Shown piece by piece: positions 7,399 to 16,445 of a stretch of DNA of 26,120 nt (position 1 is the stretch's first letter; the number at the start of each line of letters is the position of its first letter). The notes under the pieces are model-generated. The model did no database searches and was not told where the DNA came from. It was given only the letters and a program-made list of their open reading frames with translations. The position numbers and the translations under genes were made by a program. This DNA is from a virus. The stretch is taken from positions 1 through 26,120 of the IMG/VR virus record IMGVR_UViG_3300000117_000205; one strand, given 5' to 3'.

Positions 7399-7409
7399 GA
7401 GATATAACG

Positions 7410-7796
7410 ATGGCGACTTTTAAAGGAAACGATGGTGTCGTTCTAATCGGCACAGACGTAATGGCTGAAGTGATTAGCTTTTCGGTTGATGAGACCGCCG
7501 ACACTATTGAAGATACAGTGATGGGCGACACAGCTAAAACATACAAAGCCAGCTTCACAGATTTTACTGCAACCGTTGAAACCTATTTTGACGACACAGA
7601 CACCGCACAGCAAGCAGTAACCGCTGGCGATACTGTTGTTCTGAAATTGCAGATGGAAGGCAACACAAGCGGCGACCACCAGCTAACCGGTTCCGCGATT
7701 GTCACAAGCCGTTCAATCGGTGTATCATCTGATGGCATTAACACCGCCACCTATTCGCTGCAAGGCACTGGTGGACTGACTGAAACAACCGTTTAA
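7410..7796 (+). CDS. Major tail tube protein
   Basis: A 128-residue, almost all-beta, acidic protein in the gpV position. MATFKGNDGVVLIGTDVMAEVISFSVDETADTIEDTVMGD and SFTDFTATVETYFDD are typical of compact siphovirus tube proteins, and GDTVVLKLQMEG and the C-terminal TYSLQGTGGL fit the same fold. It lacks the C-terminal Ig-like domain of lambda gpV, so the tube should look smooth. AGGAG at 7397-7401, eight bases before the ATG, is a strong ribosome binding site, as expected for a highly expressed structural protein. Confidence 0.85.
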   Translation: MATFKGNDGVVLIGTDVMAEVISFSVDETADTIEDTVMGDTAKTYKASFTDFTATVETYFDDTDTAQQAVTAGDTVVLKLQMEGNTSGDHQLTGSAIVTSRSIGVSSDGINTATYSLQGTGGLTETTV

Positions 7797-7806
7797 GGGG
7801 TAAACT

Positions 7807-8151
7807 ATGGGTTTGGGAGAACAGATCGCCGCAAGGCGTAACCGCGACCGAAAGGTCATTAAAGTTGATGAGTGGGGCGAAGATGGGCAACCTTTGGTTA
7901 TTTATTCTGGCTCGATTACCGCTGGCGACATTGATAAGCTGCAAAGAAAGCACAAAGACTTTCTAAACAATATGACGATCAGCGGAATGGTTGATCTGAT
8001 TATTACCAAAGCTGAAGATGCCGATGGCAAACGGTTATTCACCCTTGAAGATAAGATGTATCTGATGGGTGATAGCGTGGCCTTGATTGCTGATATTGCT
8101 GGGCAGATGTTTAGTGATGTTGAAAGCGTTGGGGATGCGGAAAAAAACTAA
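7807..8151 (+). CDS. Tail assembly chaperone, short form (gpG-like)
   Basis: A 114-residue protein between tube and tape measure genes, the lambda gpG position. It has a beta-rich front (RKVIKVDEWGEDGQPLVIYSGSITAGD) and a helical rest (IDKLQRKHKDFLNN through MFSDVESVGDAEKN). AAGGGG lies a few bases before the ATG. Chaperones of this class coat the tape measure protein while the tube polymerises and are absent from the virion. The gene ends GAA AAA AAC TAA, which contains a canonical -1 slippery heptamer, so a longer G-T product is expected (next entries). Confidence 0.8.
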   Translation: MGLGEQIAARRNRDRKVIKVDEWGEDGQPLVIYSGSITAGDIDKLQRKHKDFLNNMTISGMVDLIITKAEDADGKRLFTLEDKMYLMGDSVALIADIAGQMFSDVESVGDAEKN

Positions 8152-8297
8152 AGGGCGACCCGTTGAGGCTGAATATGCTGGCCTTAGCGGATCGCCTACA
8201 CAAGACACAAGCCGAAATTGAAGAATTGACGCTGACAGAACTGAACGAATGGTTCGCATATTTCAAGGTGATCGAAGATGGCAAATCAAAATCTTAA
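7807..8297 (+). CDS. Tail assembly chaperone, frameshifted long form (gpG-T-like)
   Basis: If ribosomes slip -1 at 8142-8148, translation passes the stop at 8149 and continues for 49 codons from 8148 (LKGDPLRLNMLALADRLHKT and onward) to a stop at 8295-8297, giving about 163 residues. The added part includes a short helix and ELTLTELNEWFAYFKV, a pattern common in the T domain of tail chaperones that grips the tape measure and recruits tube subunits. The extension ends 20 bases inside the tape measure gene. It has no good start of its own, which supports expression by frameshift. Confidence 0.85.
8142..8148 (+). promoter_or_regulatory. Programmed -1 frameshift site A AAA AAC
   Basis: The zero-frame codons GAA AAA AAC place the heptamer A AAA AAC in register for tandem slippage, immediately before the stop TAA. 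Most siphovirus tail chaperone genes use such a site. In lambda the heptamer is G GGA AAG. Confidence 0.88.
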
Positions 8298-9906
8298 CTT
8301 TACCATCACCGCGAAAGACCTAACACGCGGCACGTTCCGCAAGTTAAACCAATCGCTTGGCCTTGTTCGCAAAGCACTGTTCAACTTCAAGGTTGGTCTG
8401 ACTGCCGTTGCTGGTGCGGCTGGTATTGGCTTGCTGGTCAAATCATCATTGCAAAGCATCGACACGCTAGGCAAGACCGCGCAAAAGCTGGGCGTTACCA
8501 GTCAAGCATTACAAAAGCTGCGATATGCGTCCAATCTGGCTGGCGTTGAAACGCGCACAGTCGATATGGCGGTACAGCGGTTTACGCGGCGGCTGTCTGA
8601 GGCTGCAAACGGCACTGGCGAAGCTAAAGATGCGTTGAAAGAACTTGGCCTAAATGCCAAAGAACTAGCCAAACAGCCACTTGATAAGCAAATGCTTGCG
8701 CTTGCTGATGCGTTTGATAACGTGCAAAGCAGCGGCGATAAAGTGCGTCTGGCGTTTAAATTGTTCGACAGTGAAGGCGTGGCGTTTGTAAACACCTTGC
8801 AAGGTGGCAGCGAAGCCCTGCAACAGATGTTCCAAGAGGCCGAAGGGCTTGGCTTTATATTGTCATCTGGCGCGGTTAAAGGCGTTGAAGAAACAAATGA
8901 CGCAATGATGAAGCTGGGCGTGATGCTTGGCGGCGTTCGTGATCAGATCGTTGCTGGTTTGGCACCGGCTTTCCGATTGATTGTTGATCTAATTAGAAAC
9001 AAATTAGTCGATGCCATCAAAGGCGAAAATGGTATGGGCAAGATTGAAGATTTTGCCAAAACGCTAGCGATTAACGTCATTGATTTTGTTGAGGATATTG
9101 CTGAAGGCTTGCAGGGTTTTGCAGACAGAACCAGAACTGTCGTCAACTTTATGATCGCAGCGGCGCGGGCGATGGGCGGTATCACGCTCAACAAAACCTT
9201 GATCGATTTAAAAGACGTTGGCAAATTAGTCATATTAAATCGCGGATTTTTCCAAGATTTGCGCGATGCAGTAAATGGAACAGAAAAGGCAACAAATCTT
9301 TTCAATAGAGAAATGGAAAATGGCACTGGAACCGGCAAAACCTATCGCAAGCAACTGATGGACTTGGCCGATAGCGCAAAGGACTTGCAAAAGAATATGG
9401 AAAGCGCAGCGGTTCGTGGCATCAAGTCGCTTGAAGATGCACTTGTTGATGTGACTATGGGAACAGCCAGCGCGAAAGATGCGTTCAAATCAATGGCGCG
9501 GTCAATCATTAGCGACCTAATCCGCATTCAAATTCAGAAAAATATCACAGGACAGATCGCGGCGGGGATGGGTGGCGGCGGTGGCAGCGGTATATTTGGC
9601 GCAATTGGAAGTTTCTTTGGCGGCTTTTTTGCTGATGGTGGCAGACCACCACGCAACAAGGTTTCTGTTGTGGGCGAAAGAGGCGCAGAATTGTTTGTGC
9701 CGGATGGCGTTTCTGGTACTGTTGTGCCAAGTGGTGCTGGTGGCGGCGTTACTGTTCACCAGACCATCAATTTATCGGCTGGCGTGTCGCAAACAGTACG
9801 CGCTGAAGTGATCGGAATGTTGCCGCAGATCCAAGAAGCATCAAAGGCGGCGGTGCTTGAAGCAAGGCGGCGTGGCGGTTCATTCGCCAGCGCATTTGGG
9901 GCGTAA
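8278..9906 (+). CDS. Tape measure protein
   Basis: A 542-residue, mostly helical protein that sets tail length. The N-terminal LNFTITAKDLTRGTFRKLNQSLG is typical of tape measures. A hydrophobic stretch at about 36-60 (VGLTAVAGAAGIGLLVKSSL) is followed by KTAQKLGVTSQALQKLRYAS and long helices. The C-terminal GGGGGSGIFGAIGSFFGGFFADGG followed by VVGERGAELFVP is a common tape-measure ending. At the usual 0.15 nm per residue the tail would be about 80 nm, short for a siphovirus. AAGGTG seven bases upstream is the ribosome binding site, and the start overlaps the frameshifted chaperone end. Confidence 0.9.
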   Translation: MANQNLNFTITAKDLTRGTFRKLNQSLGLVRKALFNFKVGLTAVAGAAGIGLLVKSSLQSIDTLGKTAQKLGVTSQALQKLRYASNLAGVETRTVDMAVQRFTRRLSEAANGTGEAKDALKELGLNAKELAKQPLDKQMLALADAFDNVQSSGDKVRLAFKLFDSEGVAFVNTLQGGSEALQQMFQEAEGLGFILSSGAVKGVEETNDAMMKLGVMLGGVRDQIVAGLAPAFRLIVDLIRNKLVDAIKGENGMGKIEDFAKTLAINVIDFVEDIAEGLQGFADRTRTVVNFMIAAARAMGGITLNKTLIDLKDVGKLVILNRGFFQDLRDAVNGTEKATNLFNREMENGTGTGKTYRKQLMDLADSAKDLQKNMESAAVRGIKSLEDALVDVTMGTASAKDAFKSMARSIISDLIRIQIQKNITGQIAAGMGGGGGSGIFGAIGSFFGGFFADGGRPPRNKVSVVGERGAELFVPDGVSGTVVPSGAGGGVTVHQTINLSAGVSQTVRAEVIGMLPQIQEASKAAVLEARRRGGSFASAFGA

Positions 9907-9908
9907 TT

Positions 9909-10538
9909 ATGGCAGAAAGTTATCCATTAGCATTTCCAACGCAAACAGGGGTGGCGCAGGTTGAGATTACCGCCACAGACGTTGTTTCGATTAGCGAAAG
10001 CCCATTCACGTTTTCACAGCAAGTTGTGCGGCACGCTGGCGCACGTTGGTCGGCAACAATCAGTATTCCACCCGTAAAGCGTTCTGACAGCGAATATTGG
10101 AACAGCTTTCTTTTGCGGTTGCGCGGTCAATTTGGCAGCTTCTTGCTGGGCGATCCTAATGCGGCAACGCCACGCGGATCAGCGGCATCCGCAGCGGGAA
10201 CGCCTGTTGTTAATGGTGCAAGTCAGACCGGCAACGAATTAGCTATTGATGGCTTGCCTTTGTCTGCAACTGGCTATCTTTTGGCGGGCGATTATATCCA
10301 GCTAGGCAGCGCAGCATCAGCGCGCCTTTATAAAGTGCTTGAAGATGTAAACACAAACGGCAGCGGTCAAGCGACATTGAACCTATGGCCTGATTTACGG
10401 TCGTCACCGGCAGACGGCGCAACAGTGACAGTAAGCAACGCAAAAGGCTTGTTCCGGCTGGCAAGCAATGATGCCACTTGGACAATCAATAATGCTGGGT
10501 TTTATTCAATCAGTTTTGCGGCGGTTGAAGCACTATGA
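9909..10538 (+). CDS. Tail tip protein, gpM/distal-tail-like
   Basis: A 209-residue beta-rich protein directly after the tape measure, the position of lambda gpM or a distal tail (Dit) protein. The front half (VEITATDVVSISESPFTFSQQVV, ARWSATISIPPVKRSDSEYW, LRGQFGSFLLGDP) is the pattern of the family of short tail-tip proteins seen in GTA-like and alphaproteobacterial siphoviruses. The insert LLAGDYIQLGSAASARLYKVLEDV resembles a small barrel that recurs in this family. It probably forms the ring joining tube to hub. The stop overlaps the next start as ATGA. Confidence 0.65.
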   Translation: MAESYPLAFPTQTGVAQVEITATDVVSISESPFTFSQQVVRHAGARWSATISIPPVKRSDSEYWNSFLLRLRGQFGSFLLGDPNAATPRGSAASAAGTPVVNGASQTGNELAIDGLPLSATGYLLAGDYIQLGSAASARLYKVLEDVNTNGSGQATLNLWPDLRSSPADGATVTVSNAKGLFRLASNDATWTINNAGFYSISFAAVEAL

Positions 10539-11074
10539 CGCGCAGCGGTGTACCATCCGAATTTGCGACCGATAGCTTTACCGGCTTTCTCGCGGCTGAA
10601 CTTGAGTTTGACAGCGGCACTTTGCGCGTCTGGAATGGTTACGGCAATCTGACCCTTGGTGGCAATACCTATACCGGCGGCGGGTCATTGATTAGCGTTT
10701 CAGCCATTGAAGAAACTGCGGAAATTGGTGCAAAAGGCATTTCAATGACGCTGGACGGTATTTCCGCAAGCATACTGTCAACAGCCTTATCGGAAAACTA
10801 TCAATATCGGATCGCAAACATCTATATCGGGGCAATAACCGGCGGCACAGTTAGCAGCTATAAAGTGTTTTCTGGCCGGATGGATGTGATGAGCATCACC
10901 GAAGAAGGCGACACTTGCACAGTCACAATGACTGCCGAAAGCCGATTGATTGATTTAGAACGGCCACGATTGCGCCGCTGGACAAGCGAAGATCAGAAAG
11001 CCCTTGATGCTAACGATAAAGGCTTTGAATTTGTCAATTCCTTGCAAGAGGCATCTATAAAATGGGGCGGCTAG
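10535..11074 (+). CDS. Tail tip/baseplate hub-associated protein
   Basis: A 179-residue beta-rich protein in the slot of lambda gpL or GTA gp13. Signatures are FLAAELEFDSGTLRVWNGYGNL, ISVSAIEETAEIGAKGISMTL, FSGRMDVMSITEEGDTCTV and TMTAESRLIDLERPRLRRW, which recur in a widespread family of phage tail proteins encoded just before an NlpC/P60-like gene. I have no defined biochemical role beyond tail tip assembly. It overlaps its neighbours by 4 and 13 bases, so the three tail-tip genes are a coupled cassette. Confidence 0.65.
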   Translation: MTRSGVPSEFATDSFTGFLAAELEFDSGTLRVWNGYGNLTLGGNTYTGGGSLISVSAIEETAEIGAKGISMTLDGISASILSTALSENYQYRIANIYIGAITGGTVSSYKVFSGRMDVMSITEEGDTCTVTMTAESRLIDLERPRLRRWTSEDQKALDANDKGFEFVNSLQEASIKWGG

Positions 11075-11466
11075 TAGATTGGCCGACCCGATTGAACAAT
11101 CATATCGAGGAATGGCGTCACAAAAAGTTTGAATGGGGCAAGGCTGATTGCGCTTTGTTTTGTTTATATGCGGAAAAAGCTATTTGTGGATCGTCACGTT
11201 TTGATGACTTTATCGGCAAATATTGCTCCGCAGCGGGTTCTGCAAAGGCTTTGCTAAAGATAGGCGCGGGTAATCTTGCGGCCAGTGTAGGGGCTAGGTT
11301 GCCCGAAATAGAGCCATATAAAGCACAGCGTGGCGATGTGGCACTGATAGACACGCCAATGGGTGATGCGTTATCATTAGTGATTGGTGATAAAGTTGCC
11401 GCAATGGGCAAAGATGGTTTGATTTTTCTGCCGTTAAGCGCGGCAAAGCAAGCGTGGAAGGTGTAA
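11062..11466 (+). CDS. NlpC/P60-like tail protein (gpK position)
   Basis: A 134-residue protein with the start of an NlpC/P60 fold: WGKADCALFCLYAEKAI places a candidate nucleophile at C30 on the first helix. Further on come PYKAQRGDVALID and DALSLVIGDKVAAMGKDGLIFLP, as in the small phage family sometimes labelled DUF6950. The usual catalytic His position is not obvious: VALID and ALSLVIGDK have no His. It may therefore be a structural or inactive relative of the peptidoglycan hydrolase that helps the tail cross the cell wall. It sits directly before the hub gene, as gpK does before gpJ. Confidence 0.6.
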   Translation: MGRLVDWPTRLNNHIEEWRHKKFEWGKADCALFCLYAEKAICGSSRFDDFIGKYCSAAGSAKALLKIGAGNLAASVGARLPEIEPYKAQRGDVALIDTPMGDALSLVIGDKVAAMGKDGLIFLPLSAAKQAWKV

Positions 11467-11467
11467 T

Positions 11468-14242
11468 ATGCCACAGGCAATCATCCCAGCATTAGTTGCG
11501 ACAGCCGCAACAGCCGGAACCGCTTATATAGCTGGCACAGCAATCACAATGACCTATCTTGCTGGCACGTTTGCGGTCAATCTTGCGCTGACTGCCGCGT
11601 CACAAGCACTTGCACCAAAGCCAAAACAGCCAAACATCGGTGGCGGTGGCAATGGCGGGGTTGACCAATCCAAGACAATCACAGCCAGATCATCTAATGC
11701 CACGCGCAAGCTGATTTATGGCGAAACCCGCGTTGGCGGCACGTTTGCATTTATTGAGGCAACAGATAACGATCAATATTTGCATCTGGTCATCATTCTG
11801 GCAGCACACGAAGTCGAGCAATTTACCGGCATATATTTCAACGATGAACTTTTGACGCTGACCGGCAATGCAGTCACCAGCCCGACCAAATACAATGGCT
11901 TTGCAGATATCTACACAGTAGTCAAAGGCACCGCCGGAAATATTCCAGCCCCGCTTTTGGCGACATCAAAATGGACAAGCAGCCACACTTTAACAGATCA
12001 AGCATATATTTATGCGCGACTAAAGTTTGATCCTGATGCGTTTGAACAGGGATTGCCAAATATAAGCGCAAAGATACAAGGTCGCAAGATATATGACCCG
12101 CGCACAACAACCACTGTTTATAGCAAAAACCCTGCTTTGGTTATCCGCGATTATTTAAGCGATACTGTTTACGGTCTTGGCGCGACAGCGGCAGAAATTG
12201 ATGATGCCAGCTTTATTGCTGCGGCTAACGTCTGCGAAGAAAATGTAACTTTGTCTGGTGGCGGCACACAAGACCGCTACACCTTTGATGGCGTTGTCGA
12301 TACGCAGAACACACCGCGCAGCAACCTTGAACAAATGCTGACTGCATTGAATGGTTCGCTTTATTATAGTAACGGGCAATGGTCTTTGCGTGCTGGCGCG
12401 TATGTAACGCCGACTGTGACGCTAGATGAAAGCGACTTTGCGTCTGGTTTGACCGTTAGCACCGCTATTTCGGCGCGTGACAGCTTTAACGCCATCAAGG
12501 GGCAGTTTATTAGCCCAGACAGCGACTATCAAGCCACAGACTATCCTGCGATCACTAGCAGCACATTTGAAACCGAAGATAATGGTGAACGCCGTTATCT
12601 AAACCTTGATCTGCCATTTACAGACAATGCGGCACGCGCACAGCGTATTGCAAAGCAAATTTTATATAAGAACCGGCAAGAAATCAGTTTGCGTGCAAAA
12701 TTCAAGATGAACGCATTTCAGTTTCAAGTTGGCGACACTGTAATGATTACAAATGCGCGACTTGGCTTCACGCAAAAAGTGTTTGAAATTGTTAGCTGGA
12801 AACTAAACTTTGGCGTTAACGAAGTGACCGTTGATTGCGAACTGACTGAAACAAACAGCGCGGTTTATACTTGGAACGCTGAAGAAACTGCGTTTGTTCA
12901 AGATAACACAACCTTGCCAGACCCGTTTAACATCCCAGCCCCGACTATTTCGCCATCTGACACGCTAGAACTGTTTAACCAGCAAGCCATTTCGGTGCTG
13001 GTGGTTGACGCAGAAAGCACTAGCATATATGCGCGGCAGTTTGAAGTGCAAGCAAAGCTGTCAACAGAAACAGTTTACAAGTCATTAGGCATCGGCAGCG
13101 GCAACAGGTTCACGCTGGTAAACGTCAAGGCTGGCGGCACTTATAACATCCGCGCAAGGTCAATAAACGCGCTGGGTGTAAAATCAGCGTGGGCAACGGC
13201 AAATCACACTATTGTCGGGCAAGTTGCGGCTGCGTCTGATGTGACTAATTTCAGCGTCAATATCATTGGCAAAAATGCTGATTTAAGCTGGACAGCATCA
13301 ACCGATCAAGATTTGTCGCATTATGTTATCCGCCATTCGCCACTGATCAGCGGCGCGACATACAACAACGCACAAACGATTGTCAAGAAAGTGCCACGCC
13401 CGACTAACACTGTTGTCGCGCCAGCATTAACCGGCACATATTTTGTTAAAGCGGTTAACAAGTTTGGAATTCAAAGCGCAAATGCAGCAAGCAGCTTGGC
13501 CTTAGTCGATCAAGTTGATGGGTTAAACCTAAGCGATACAGTGTCAGAACATAGCGATTTTCTTGGCACAAAGACCGATTGCGTTGTGATTGATGACGTT
13601 CTGCGGCTAGACACAACCAACTTGTTTGACAGCGTTGCCGGTAATTTTGACGATGCGACCGGCTTATTTGGCGGCGGTTCTGGTTCCGGCTTTATCGCAA
13701 GCAGCGGCACATATGATTTTGCGAACATCATTAACCTTGGCGCGGTATTTACGGCACAAGCCAGCGCGGTTTTGAAAGTGTCGCAGCTATCTATGCACAC
13801 CGGCACACCGGCCAGCGGCGCAACTGACGTTGATTTGTTCGTTAGCACCACGCAGGACGACCCTACTGGATCGCCAACGTGGACTGCTTACCGGCAGTTT
13901 GTTGTTGGAACCTATACAGCAAGGGCGTTGCGGTTTAGGGCGGTTCTAACAAGCACTGACAGCGCAGAAACACCGGCCATCTCAGAATTGACCGCAGAGA
14001 TGCGTTTGCCGACCAGAACGCAAAGCGGTAACGATATTCAAAGCGGCGCAGGGGCAAAGGTTATTACCTTCACCACGCCATTCAAGGCACTGAACGCGGT
14101 GTCAATTTCTGTCGGGGATATGCAATCTGGCGATTATTATGCTATAACTAGCAAGTCGGCATCTGGGTTCACGATCACGTTTTATAATAGCAGCAACGCA
14201 GCGGTTGATCGTTTGTTTGATTACGTTGCAACGGGGTTCTAA
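11468..14242 (+). CDS. Central tail hub / host specificity protein (gpJ-like)
   Basis: A 924-residue protein, the largest in the window. The first 45 residues are hydrophobic and Ala/Thr-rich (ALVATAATAGTAYIAGTA), as in many hub proteins of this class. Hub domains follow (RKLIYGETRVGGTFAFIEAT, ALVIRDYLSDTVYGLGA, RAQRIAKQILYKNRQEISLRAKFK). About residues 490-680 look like two fibronectin-III-type modules (YNIRARSINALGVKSAW, YFVKAVNKFGIQSANAAS). The C-terminal third is beta-rich (LFVSTTQDDP, FRAVLTSTDSAETPAIS). It should form the tail tip trimer, contact the tape measure end and probably the receptor. The stop is followed without a gap by the fibre gene. Confidence 0.85.
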   Translation: MPQAIIPALVATAATAGTAYIAGTAITMTYLAGTFAVNLALTAASQALAPKPKQPNIGGGGNGGVDQSKTITARSSNATRKLIYGETRVGGTFAFIEATDNDQYLHLVIILAAHEVEQFTGIYFNDELLTLTGNAVTSPTKYNGFADIYTVVKGTAGNIPAPLLATSKWTSSHTLTDQAYIYARLKFDPDAFEQGLPNISAKIQGRKIYDPRTTTTVYSKNPALVIRDYLSDTVYGLGATAAEIDDASFIAAANVCEENVTLSGGGTQDRYTFDGVVDTQNTPRSNLEQMLTALNGSLYYSNGQWSLRAGAYVTPTVTLDESDFASGLTVSTAISARDSFNAIKGQFISPDSDYQATDYPAITSSTFETEDNGERRYLNLDLPFTDNAARAQRIAKQILYKNRQEISLRAKFKMNAFQFQVGDTVMITNARLGFTQKVFEIVSWKLNFGVNEVTVDCELTETNSAVYTWNAEETAFVQDNTTLPDPFNIPAPTISPSDTLELFNQQAISVLVVDAESTSIYARQFEVQAKLSTETVYKSLGIGSGNRFTLVNVKAGGTYNIRARSINALGVKSAWATANHTIVGQVAAASDVTNFSVNIIGKNADLSWTASTDQDLSHYVIRHSPLISGATYNNAQTIVKKVPRPTNTVVAPALTGTYFVKAVNKFGIQSANAASSLALVDQVDGLNLSDTVSEHSDFLGTKTDCVVIDDVLRLDTTNLFDSVAGNFDDATGLFGGGSGSGFIASSGTYDFANIINLGAVFTAQASAVLKVSQLSMHTGTPASGATDVDLFVSTTQDDPTGSPTWTAYRQFVVGTYTARALRFRAVLTSTDSAETPAISELTAEMRLPTRTQSGNDIQSGAGAKVITFTTPFKALNAVSISVGDMQSGDYYAITSKSASGFTITFYNSSNAAVDRLFDYVATGF

Positions 14243-15478
14243 ATGTCACAGCACGATTTTAACATTGCCAACCAAACTTTTCCGAATTTTCGGGCTGATC
14301 TGAACAATGCGTTAGTTGCGGCTGCAACGATGAGTGCGGGTTCATCTGCGCCGACAACACCATATGCCTACCAGCTTTGGTTTGATACCACGACCGGCAC
14401 TTGGAAAGTCAGAAACAGCGGCAATACTGCGTGGATCAACACAATCACGACTGATTTGGCGACTGGTAATCTTGACGTAACTGGCCGTGTCACGGCTGAT
14501 GACTTAGACTTATCTGTTGGCACAGCGGGTGATGGAATACAAATAACAAGCGCTGGTGCAAATTACTTAAACCTCGGTTTTGACACAAACAGAACAGGCG
14601 CATCTCAAACGCTTACCCAAATAGAACAGAAGTGGAATGGAACTGCCGTTGCAAGAATACAGTTTGTATCAGGCTCAGACACAACAAACAAAGACGATGC
14701 CGAAATAAGATTTCAAACTGCATCAGCCGGCACCCCATCTACCCGAACGACCATATCATCAGCGGGCATCTTAAGAACACAATGTACAGCAGGTTCCGGC
14801 AACTATGCTTTTGAAGCATATAACCCAACAAGCACATCGTCACGGGCAATTGCTTTGTTTCAGTCAAATGTAGGCGGAACACAAGCAAACAAAGTAGTCA
14901 TACAGTGTGATGGCTCCGTTGGCATTGGCACTAGTTCCATAAACAATACTTTAGAGATAAAAAGTCCGACAGCCAGTGATGGAATTAGGCTGTCTAATGC
15001 CGTTGGTAGTTATTACCATTTAGTCAGAAGCAACGGGGATGGTTTGCTTTTTGATGCTGACGCTGGAAATACTGGCGGTGCCGGTGCTGATATTCGTTTT
15101 CAAGTTAAAGGCTCAGAAAAGATGCGTCTTGAAAGCGATGGCGATCTTCAAGTAGACGGGGACGTAATTGCCTTTTCAACCACTATCTCTGACGAGCGTT
15201 TAAAAACTGACATTACTAAAATAGGCAGCGCACTAGATAAAGTTAAGCAGCTTAATGGTTACACCTTTACCTACAAATCTGATGGCAAACAGTCTGCGGG
15301 CGTTATCGCACAAGAGGTTGAAAAGGTACTGCCTAGCGCAGTTGCTGAAAAACAATTGCCTCTTAAAACCGATGATGAGGTTTCATATAAGACAGTTCAG
15401 TATGATCAACTTGTCGGCTTGTTAATCGAAGCAGTTAACGAACTACAGGCGAAGGTTGCAAAGCTGGAGGAAAAATAA
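14243..15478 (+). CDS. Tail fibre with C-terminal S74 self-cleaving chaperone
   Basis: A 411-residue fibre protein. The N-terminal 65 residues (NFRADLNNALVAAATMSAG, YAYQLWFDTTTGTWKVRN) are the attachment-type domain seen in many marine phage fibres. The middle is repetitive beta sequence with VGIGTSSINNTLEIKS-type strands. The last 100 residues are a peptidase S74 intramolecular chaperone: ISDERLKTDI gives the Ser316/Lys321 dyad, followed by SAGVIAQEVEKVLP and a terminal coiled coil (LLIEAVNELQAKVAKLEEK). The chaperone trimerises the fibre and then cuts itself off near Ser316. The middle has a lower GC content by eye than neighbouring genes, which suggests exchange of receptor-binding modules. 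Confidence 0.88.
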   Translation: MSQHDFNIANQTFPNFRADLNNALVAAATMSAGSSAPTTPYAYQLWFDTTTGTWKVRNSGNTAWINTITTDLATGNLDVTGRVTADDLDLSVGTAGDGIQITSAGANYLNLGFDTNRTGASQTLTQIEQKWNGTAVARIQFVSGSDTTNKDDAEIRFQTASAGTPSTRTTISSAGILRTQCTAGSGNYAFEAYNPTSTSSRAIALFQSNVGGTQANKVVIQCDGSVGIGTSSINNTLEIKSPTASDGIRLSNAVGSYYHLVRSNGDGLLFDADAGNTGGAGADIRFQVKGSEKMRLESDGDLQVDGDVIAFSTTISDERLKTDITKIGSALDKVKQLNGYTFTYKSDGKQSAGVIAQEVEKVLPSAVAEKQLPLKTDDEVSYKTVQYDQLVGLLIEAVNELQAKVAKLEEK

Positions 15479-16435
15479 ATGCCCTTGCCAGCATCCGGTC
15501 AACTTTCCATTAATGACATTGCAGTTGAATTTGGCGGTTCAGTGCCTCATTCGTTAAGCGAATATTATGCTGCCGATACTGGTGTTCCCGCATCTGGAGA
15601 AATATCAATTTCTGATTTTTATGGCAAAAGTGCAGTGGCTTATATCACTGCAACTGGTGGCACCATAACCACCGATGGCAATTTTAAGGTTCACACGTTT
15701 ACATCAAGCGGAACATTTGCAATTACATCTTTGCCAGCCGGTACAACTTTAGATTATATTTGTGTTGCTGGTGGTGGTTGCGGCGGTGGAAATGTTTTGT
15801 ACGGCACAGGCAGCCTTTACGTTAATGGCAAAGGCGGTGGCGGCGGTGCTGGTGGTATGCTAACCGCAACAGGTGCCACGCCAAGCGGCACAGGAAATAT
15901 TACAGTCACCGTTGGGGCTGGCGGTGCTGGCGGGTCTGGTGCAACAGGTGCCAATGGAAACAACTCTGTAATTAATGGGCTTGGCATTAGCGCAACAAGC
16001 ATTGGCGGCGGCAAAGGGGCTAGTGCTTACGGTGATGGTGGTTCGGGTGGTTCTGGCGGCGGTGGTGGCTCAAACGGGCGAACTGCTGGGTCTGGCACAT
16101 CTGGACAAGGCAACAGTGGATCAAACACATCTAGCGGCCTGTCTAGTGCGGCTGGTGGTGGTGGCGGTCGTGGTGGTGCTGGCGGTATCTCAAACGGCGG
16201 TGCTGGTTTAGCATCTAGCATTACTGGTTCAAGCCTGTTTTATGCTGGCGGCGGTGGTGGTGCATCCGGCGGGTCTGGTGGTTCTGGTGTTGGCGGAAAC
16301 GGTACAACAAGCATAACTAGCGGCAATCAAGGCACCGATGGTCGTGGCGGCGGCGGCGGCGGCAAAATGGGGTATAATACAAATGGCTGCGATGGTGGTA
16401 ATGGCATTGTGATATTCCGTTATCAGTTCCAGTAG
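15479..16435 (+). CDS. Glycine-rich tail adhesin-like protein
   Basis: A 318-residue protein. Residues 1-50 (PLPASGQLSINDIAVEFGG, GEISISDFYGK) are a short repeated beta motif frequent at the start of marine phage tip proteins. Residues about 58-95 form a beta sandwich edge (HTFTSSGTFAIT, LDYICVAGGG). The remainder is packed with Gly runs and ends NGIVIFRYQFQ. This resembles glycine-rich polyglycine-II adhesins such as gp38 of S16-like phages, which bind receptors through loops between glycine helices. It follows the fibre gene without a gap, so it probably caps the fibre. Receptor binding is inference. Confidence 0.72.
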   Translation: MPLPASGQLSINDIAVEFGGSVPHSLSEYYAADTGVPASGEISISDFYGKSAVAYITATGGTITTDGNFKVHTFTSSGTFAITSLPAGTTLDYICVAGGGCGGGNVLYGTGSLYVNGKGGGGGAGGMLTATGATPSGTGNITVTVGAGGAGGSGATGANGNNSVINGLGISATSIGGGKGASAYGDGGSGGSGGGGGSNGRTAGSGTSGQGNSGSNTSSGLSSAAGGGGGRGGAGGISNGGAGLASSITGSSLFYAGGGGGASGGSGGSGVGGNGTTSITSGNQGTDGRGGGGGGKMGYNTNGCDGGNGIVIFRYQFQ

Positions 16436-16445
16436 GGTTTAAGAG

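Noticed and set aside
16027-16221. Long open proline-rich frames on the minus strand
   Set aside because: They are complements of the GGT/GGC runs in the glycine-rich gene and have no ribosome binding site or neighbours on that strand.
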